From NCBI GenBank assembly GCA_023252315.1, contig JAJPEB010000077.1, positions 1 through 6,423 on the forward strand: DNA of 6,423 nucleotides. The letters are read 5' to 3'. This stretch comes from Candidatus Woesearchaeota archaeon. GTDB taxonomy: Archaea; Nanobdellota; Nanobdellia; Woesearchaeales; UBA525. Of this stretch, positions 1 to 3,798 are shown piece after piece. Both the position numbers and the translations under genes were made by a program. The notes under the pieces were generated by a model, which worked only from the letters and a program-made list of their open reading frames with translations, had not been told where the DNA came from and searched no databases. Within the stretch, counting starts at the first letter, position 1. The number at the start of each line of letters is the position of its first letter.

Positions 1-1
1 A

Positions 2-1797
2 AGCAGCCTCGAGCGCCCGCTCGCGCAGCTCGATGCGGCGCTGCTGCTCGGCGCCAAGCGGCTCGGCTTCTCCGACGCGCAGATCGCGACGCTCACGCGC
101 GCGCCGGGCGCGACGAGGCACGAGCGCGAGCTCGCCGTGCGCAGGCTGCGCCAGGAGCTGCGCGTGCTGCCCGTCGTCAAGCAGATCGACACGCTCGCGG
201 CGGAGTGGCCGTCCCGGACCAACTACCTCTACCTCACGTACAACGGCGACGAGCTGCGGGCGTCGTGCTCGGCGGCGGCGCGTACCGCATCGGGAGCAGC
301 GTCGAGTTCGACTGGTGCTGCGTGTCCTGCGTGAACGCGCTGCGCGCGCAAGGCAAGGCGACGACCGTCATCAACTGCAACCCCGAGACCGTGAGCACGG
401 ACTACGACATCTGCGACCGCCTCTACTTCGAGGAGCTCACGTTCGAGCGCGTGATGGACATCGCGCAGCTCGAGGACCCCGAGGGCGTCGTCGTGAGCAT
501 GGGCGGCCAGACCCCGAACAACCTCGTGATGCGGCTCCACTCGGCGGGCGTGCGCATCCTCGGCACGCAGCCCGGAATGATCGACGTGGCCGAGGACCGC
601 GAGAAGTTCTCGTCGCTGCTCGACCGCATCGGCGTCGACCAGCCCGAGTGGATGGCGGCGACGTCGCCCGAGGCAGCGAGGGAATTCGCGGCGAAGGTCG
701 GCTATCCGGTCATCGTGCGCCCCTCCTACGTGCTCAGCGGCGCCGCGATGCGCATCGTGGGCAAGGAGGAGGAGCTCGAGCGCTGCATCAGCGACGCCGC
801 GCAGGTCTCGCGCGAGCACCCCGTGGTCGTGAGCAAGTTCGTGGACGGGGCGAAGGAGATCGAGATGGACGCGGTCGCGCAAGACGGCGAGCTGCTCGCG
901 TACGTGATCTCCGAGCACGTCGAGAACGCGGGCGTGCACTCGGGCGACGCGACGCTCGTCGTGCCCGCGCAGAAGCTCTACCTCGAGACCGCGCGCAGGA
1001 TCAAGCGCGCGACGCGCGCGATCGCGAAGGAGCTGCGCATCGACGGCCCGTTCAACATCCAGTACCTCGCGAAGGGCAACGAGATCAAGGTCATCGAGTG
1101 CAACCTCCGGTGCTCGCGCACCTTCCCGTTCGTGTCGAAGGTGCTGCGCGTGAACCTCGTCGAGCTCGCGACGCGCGTGCTGCTCGGCGAGAGGGTCGCG
1201 CCGATCGACAAGTCCGCGTTCAGCCTCGACTACGTCGGCGTCAAGGCGCCGCAGTTCTCGTTCACGCGGCTCACGGACGCGGACCCGATCTCAGGCGTCG
1301 AGATGGCGAGCACGGGCGAGGTCGCAGCGCTCGGGGAAGAGGTCCACGACGCGTTCCTCTCCGCGCTGCGCTCGACGGGATTCGTGCCGCCGCGCGAGCG
1401 CGTGCTGCTCTCGACCGGCCCGATCGCGCAGAAGATGGAGTTCCTGCCCAGCGCGCGTGCGCTGCTCGCGATGGGACTCTCGCTGTGCGCGAGCGAGGGG
1501 ACAGCGCGGTTCCTCGAGTCGCATGGCGTCCCCTGCGAGGCGCTCTTCTGGCCGCTCGACGCGCGCACGCCCAACATCTCGGACTTCCTGCGCGAGCGCA
1601 AGGTGGACATGGTCGTGAACATCCCGAAGAGCATGGACGCCGACGAGCTCGAGAACGACTACCTGGTCCGCCGCATGGCGGTCGACCTCGGCATCCCGCT
1701 CGTCACGAACCTGCAGTGCGCGATCCTGCTCGTGGGCGCGCTCGAGCGGGAGCGTGCGCACGGCGAGCCGCCGGTGAAGAGCTGGCAGGAGCACTAG
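2..1797 (+). CDS. carB: Carbamoyl-phosphate synthase large subunit, C-terminal half (partial, frameshifted)
   Basis: CarB makes carbamoyl phosphate from bicarbonate, ammonia and ATP for pyrimidine and arginine synthesis; the ammonia normally comes from the CarA glutaminase. The gene enters from outside the window. Bases 2-259 read in one frame through the oligomerisation region, including QIDTLAAEW and NYLYLTYNGDE. From about 260 the match continues one frame over with YRIGSSVEFDW and the NCNPETVSTDYD region. The second ATP-grasp domain, which phosphorylates carbamate, spans about 598-1190 and includes RPSYVLSGAAM, GVHSGDAT (931-954) and ECNLRCSRTFPFVSK (1096-1140). The MGS-like regulatory domain follows (about 1400-1794) with ASEGT and VVNIPK. 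The distance from the frame change to the stop is close to that in full-length CarB. Wording such as YRIGSSVEFDW and ECNLR is shared with eukaryotic CAD/CPS1 rather than E. coli CarB. Identity is firm; whether the product is intact is not, because of the frame break near 258. Confidence 0.95.
   Translation, partial: QPRAPARAARCGAAARRQAARLLRRADRDAHARAGRDEARARARRAQAAPGAARAARRQADRHARGGVAVPDQLPLPHVQRRRAAGVVLGGGAYRIGSSVEFDWCCVSCVNALRAQGKATTVINCNPETVSTDYDICDRLYFEELTFERVMDIAQLEDPEGVVVSMGGQTPNNLVMRLHSAGVRILGTQPGMIDVAEDREKFSSLLDRIGVDQPEWMAATSPEAAREFAAKVGYPVIVRPSYVLSGAAMRIVGKEEELERCISDAAQVSREHPVVVSKFVDGAKEIEMDAVAQDGELLAYVISEHVENAGVHSGDATLVVPAQKLYLETARRIKRATRAIAKELRIDGPFNIQYLAKGNEIKVIECNLRCSRTFPFVSKVLRVNLVELATRVLLGERVAPIDKSAFSLDYVGVKAPQFSFTRLTDADPISGVEMASTGEVAALGEEVHDAFLSALRSTGFVPPRERVLLSTGPIAQKMEFLPSARALLAMGLSLCASEGTARFLESHGVPCEALFWPLDARTPNISDFLRERKVDMVVNIPKSMDADELENDYLVRRMAVDLGIPLVTNLQCAILLVGALERERAHGEPPVKSWQEH
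253..262 (+). other. Frameshift site within carB
   Basis: Upstream CarB sequence ending in TYNGDE is in the frame of base 2. Downstream sequence beginning VVLGGGAYRIG is in the frame of base 1. Without correction the upstream frame runs on to a TGA at about 335. Adding one G to the GGG run at 258-260 would restore a continuous protein through LRGVVLGGG. The linker here is also several residues shorter than I would expect from CAD-type enzymes, so a deletion of about 16-19 bases (1 mod 3) is an alternative. A consensus error, a real mutation and a small deletion cannot be told apart from this sequence. Confidence 0.85.
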
Positions 1798-1827
1798 GGC
1801 GCGCCGGGCCTGCGATCCCAGGAACCC

Positions 1828-1834
1828 ATTTAAA
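1828..1834 (+). promoter_or_regulatory. Probable archaeal TATA box for the RNA methyltransferase operon
   Basis: ATTTAAA is an isolated A/T-rich element in GC-rich sequence, 31 bases after the carB stop. Its centre lies 26 bases before the ATG at 1857, the usual archaeal TATA-to-start distance. Transcription would therefore begin at or next to that ATG, giving a leaderless message. No Shine-Dalgarno-like sequence is needed or seen. Confidence 0.6.
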
Positions 1835-1856
1835 CGATGCCGCAGGCCGCATGCGC

Positions 1857-2678
1857 ATGGCCGAGCTCGTCAGGATCTACGCCGAGGACAACAACTTCCA
1901 GCACGCGGAGGTGCTGCGCAGGAACCGGGTCAAGCGGCAGAAGAACAGGGAATTCTTCGTCGAGGGCGTCAAGCCCATCGAGCTCGCGCTGCGCAACGGG
2001 TGGCAGGTCAGCGCGTTCCTCTACTCGCGCGACCGCGCGCTCTCGGGCTGGGCGACGGGCATCCTCTCGTCCTCCCCTGCGGAGCGGCACATGGAGCTGC
2101 CGGGCGCGCTCATGGCGAAGCTGAGCGAGCGGGAGGAGCCCTCCGAGCTCATCGCGCTCGTGCGCATGCGCCCCGACGACCCCGCGCGCATCCCGCTCTC
2201 GTCGCCGTTCCTCGCGCTCGTGCTCGACAGGCCAGCGAGCCCGGGCAACATCGGCATGATCATCCGCGCGTGCGACGCGTTCGGCGCGAGCGGCGCGGTC
2301 GTGACGGGCCACGCGGCTGACGTCTACGACCCCAAGGCGGTGCGCGCGAGCGTCGGCACGCTCTTCTCGGTCCCCGTCGTGCGCATGGGATCGCACGCGC
2401 AGCTGCTCGCGTGGATCGCGCAGGCGCGCGCCCGCTTCCCCGACCTCGAGATCGTCGGCACGTCGGCGAGAGGGACGGCGTCGCTCGCGGAGCATCCGTT
2501 CGCGAGGCCCACCGTCCTCCTGCTCGGGAACGAGACCTCGGGGCTGAGCGTGCAGTACAAGGCGATGTGCGACACGCTGCTGCGCATCCCGATGCGAGGC
2601 GCCGCCTCCTCGCTCAACGTCGCGAGCGCGGCCTCGATCGCGCTCTACGAGTGGGAGCGGCGGCAGGGAAGGCGATGA
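1857..2678 (+). CDS. SpoU/TrmH-family RNA 2'-O-ribose methyltransferase
   Basis: A SPOUT-class enzyme predicted to transfer a methyl group from S-adenosylmethionine to a ribose 2'-OH in rRNA or tRNA; the target nucleotide cannot be told. The 273-residue length is normal for the family. An N-terminal substrate-binding domain (about residues 15-110, with KNREFFVEGVKPIELAL) precedes the knotted catalytic domain. All three SPOUT motifs are visible: N131-x-G133 with IIRACDAFG, where R137 matches the catalytic arginine; LLLGNETSGL around N225-E226; and IPMRG followed by SSLNVASA around S252-N254. The cofactor-binding knot is therefore probably intact. ATG 1857 is preferred because it lies 26 bases from the TATA centre; the in-frame ATG at 1851 would add two residues. 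The frame stays open far upstream, but that stretch is only an out-of-frame shadow of carB. The stop overlaps the next start (ATGA), suggesting a two-gene operon. Confidence 0.9.
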   Translation: MAELVRIYAEDNNFQHAEVLRRNRVKRQKNREFFVEGVKPIELALRNGWQVSAFLYSRDRALSGWATGILSSSPAERHMELPGALMAKLSEREEPSELIALVRMRPDDPARIPLSSPFLALVLDRPASPGNIGMIIRACDAFGASGAVVTGHAADVYDPKAVRASVGTLFSVPVVRMGSHAQLLAWIAQARARFPDLEIVGTSARGTASLAEHPFARPTVLLLGNETSGLSVQYKAMCDTLLRIPMRGAASSLNVASAASIALYEWERRQGRR

Positions 2679-3139
2679 TCCTCTCGAGCCCGGACGCCGC
2701 GCTGGAGTACGCGAAGAGGGGGAGGGTCGAGGAGTGGGTGCACGCGTTCCTCGCGTCGGACGAGGGGAACGCGGGCCTCCTCGAGGGCCTGAGGAGGCGC
2801 GAGCGGTTCTGGATAGGCCCCGTGCTCGCTGACCTCTCCCTGCTCCGCAGAACCTGCGGCCCCGAGCCGGGCATGGAATTCGGCACGACGCGCGCGGCGT
2901 GGGACGAGCGCACGGGCGCGATCGCGAGCCGCATCTCGCGGGGATGGGAGCCTGCGCCGCTCATCGCGCACTACGAGCACGGCAGGCTCGCGATCAGGGA
3001 CGGCAACCACCGCCATGAGGCGCTGCGCAAGCGAGGAGCCGCTGCGTATTGGACGATCGTATGGCACGACGAGAGAAACGAGGGAGAGGCGGTGGAAGCG
3101 ATCCTCGCCGGCGACGCCCCGAAGCGGAAACTTTTATAA
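2675..3139 (+). CDS. Small ParB/sulfiredoxin-like domain protein of unknown function
   Basis: A 154-residue cytoplasmic protein whose ATG overlaps the upstream TGA (ATGA), so translation is probably coupled to the methyltransferase gene. A weak purine-rich AGGGAAGG at 2665-2672 could help initiation. The N-terminus is helical and charged (ALEYAKRGRVEEWVHAFL). CGPEPGMEF lies at residues 61-69, and DGNHRHEAL at residues 109-117. The latter follows a hydrophobic strand and resembles the DG-x-x-R-x-x-A signature of ParB/Srx-fold proteins, where this loop binds a nucleotide. I see no helix-turn-helix DNA-binding domain as in chromosome-partitioning ParB and no cysteine at the usual sulfiredoxin position, so neither function can be assigned. 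It could be a nucleotide-binding or nucleotide-hydrolysing enzyme. The link to RNA modification rests only on the gene overlap. Confidence 0.8.
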   Translation: MILSSPDAALEYAKRGRVEEWVHAFLASDEGNAGLLEGLRRRERFWIGPVLADLSLLRRTCGPEPGMEFGTTRAAWDERTGAIASRISRGWEPAPLIAHYEHGRLAIRDGNHRHEALRKRGAAAYWTIVWHDERNEGEAVEAILAGDAPKRKLL

Positions 3140-3140
3140 A
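3127..3140 (+). promoter_or_regulatory. Archaeal BRE/TATA promoter overlapping the upstream stop codon
   Basis: GGAAAC followed by TTTATAAA (TATA at 3133-3140) is a near-ideal archaeal BRE plus TATA arrangement. The centre, about 3136, predicts a transcript start near 3163, ten bases before the ATG at 3173. The TAA stop of the preceding gene (3137-3139) lies inside the TATA box, so the two signals share the same bases. Confidence 0.8.
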
Positions 3141-3162
3141 TCGCCTGCCTGCCTTCATTTCC

Positions 3163-3168
3163 AGGTGG
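3163..3168 (+). promoter_or_regulatory. Ribosome binding site for the 159-residue protein gene
   Basis: AGGTGG lies four bases before the ATG at 3173 and is complementary to the archaeal 16S rRNA tail (CACCUCC-like). It coincides with the predicted transcript start, so the mRNA leader would be little more than the binding site. It supports ATG 3173 as the start. Confidence 0.6.
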
Positions 3169-3172
3169 TCCC

Positions 3173-3652
3173 ATGAACATCATCGGCTTCAACTTCACCA
3201 AGATCGGCGCCGAGCGCAAGCGCCCCGCGGCCGGCAAGGTCAGCATCAACAACAACATCACGCTGCACGACGTCAAGCCGGCCCAGATCGGCGTGGGCGG
3301 AGGGGAGAGCCAGGCGGTGCGCGTCACGTTCACGTTCCGCAGCGAGTTCCAGCCCGAGGTCGGCACGCTGCACCTCGAGGGAGAGCTGCTCGGGATCTCG
3401 CCCCGCTCCGAGGCGGACCAGACGCTCGCGGGATGGGACAAGGACAAGAGCCTCCCGACCGGCGTCGCGCAGGTCGTGATGAACCAGATCCTCGACCGCT
3501 GCAACATCCAGGCGCTGCTGCTCGCGAAGGACCTCAACCTCCCCTCGCCGATCCCGCTCCCCAAGATCAACGCGAGCACGGCGCCCGCGCAGGCTCCAGC
3601 GGCCGACGCGAAGAAGGCGGACGCGAAGGACGACAAGAAAAAGAAGAAGTGA
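3173..3652 (+). CDS. Conserved-looking archaeal protein of unknown function with a lysine-rich tail
   Basis: A 159-residue soluble protein without signal peptide or membrane segment. It opens with FNFTKIGAERK, followed by alternating strands (residues about 20-85) including SQAVRVTFTFRSEF and VGTLHLEGELLG. A helical part follows (about 85-130) with QVVMNQILDRCNIQALLLAKDLNLP and then the motif PSPIPLPK. A low-complexity Ala/Asp/Lys tail (about 135-159) ends in KKKKK. From memory, this layout of a strand-rich front, a helix ending in LNLP and a proline motif recurs in small uncharacterised proteins of DPANN-type archaea. I know no established function. The two-layer strand/helix order could suit a SecB-like or similar chaperone fold, but that is speculation. 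The gene has its own strong promoter and binding site and a likely terminator, so it appears to be transcribed alone. Confidence 0.85.
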   Translation: MNIIGFNFTKIGAERKRPAAGKVSINNNITLHDVKPAQIGVGGGESQAVRVTFTFRSEFQPEVGTLHLEGELLGISPRSEADQTLAGWDKDKSLPTGVAQVVMNQILDRCNIQALLLAKDLNLPSPIPLPKINASTAPAQAPAADAKKADAKDDKKKKK

Positions 3653-3654
3653 TG

Positions 3655-3710
3655 CCTTCCTCATTTCCCCTCTCTTCTCTGCTCCCGCTTTCCTTTTTCC
3701 CTCTTCCCCC
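3655..3710 (+). terminator. Pyrimidine tract with oligo-T, probable archaeal terminator
   Basis: Directly after the stop of the 159-residue protein gene, 56 bases contain only two purines (G at 3681 and 3687), with a T5 run at 3694-3698. Archaeal RNA polymerase can terminate at T-rich tracts without a hairpin, and I see no strong stem-loop here. The tract separates this gene from the next promoter. The rest of the gap (3711-3750) shows nothing recognisable. Confidence 0.5.
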
Positions 3711-3750
3711 ATGTCTTGAGCACCTTGAGCATATTCGCCCACATGAATCG

Positions 3751-3758
3751 TTAAATAT
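3751..3758 (+). promoter_or_regulatory. Probable TATA box for the secreted GH9-like gene
   Basis: TTAAATAT is an A/T-rich element in the 146-base gap before the secreted-protein gene. Its centre predicts a transcript start near 3781, leaving a leader of about 18 bases that would hold the binding site at 3785-3792. Confidence 0.6.
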
Positions 3759-3784
3759 GCCCTTACCCCTTCTCCCGCAAGCAT

Positions 3785-3792
3785 AGGTGGTG
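3785..3792 (+). promoter_or_regulatory. Ribosome binding site for the secreted GH9-like gene
   Basis: AGGTGGTG matches the anti-Shine-Dalgarno pairing region and lies six bases before ATG 3799. This fixes the start just ahead of a good signal peptide. Confidence 0.65.
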
Positions 3793-3798
3793 GTAAGA

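Noticed and set aside
250..268. Programmed -1 ribosomal frameshifting in carB
   Set aside because: There is no X-XXY-YYZ slippery heptamer at CTGCGGGCG and no evident downstream structure I could support. CarB is not known to use recoding. A missing base or small deletion is simpler.
33..1850. Very long open frame continuing upstream from the methyltransferase gene, as if a larger fusion protein
   Set aside because: Its translation is Arg/Ala-rich low-complexity text with no family likeness, while another frame over the same bases gives clear CarB. It is a GC-driven shadow; the real gene begins at 1857 (or 1851).
1837..2124. Open frame from ATG 1837, only a few bases after the TATA box
   Set aside because: It is too close to the TATA element to be on the transcript, and its Ser/Arg-rich product is a shadow of the methyltransferase gene.
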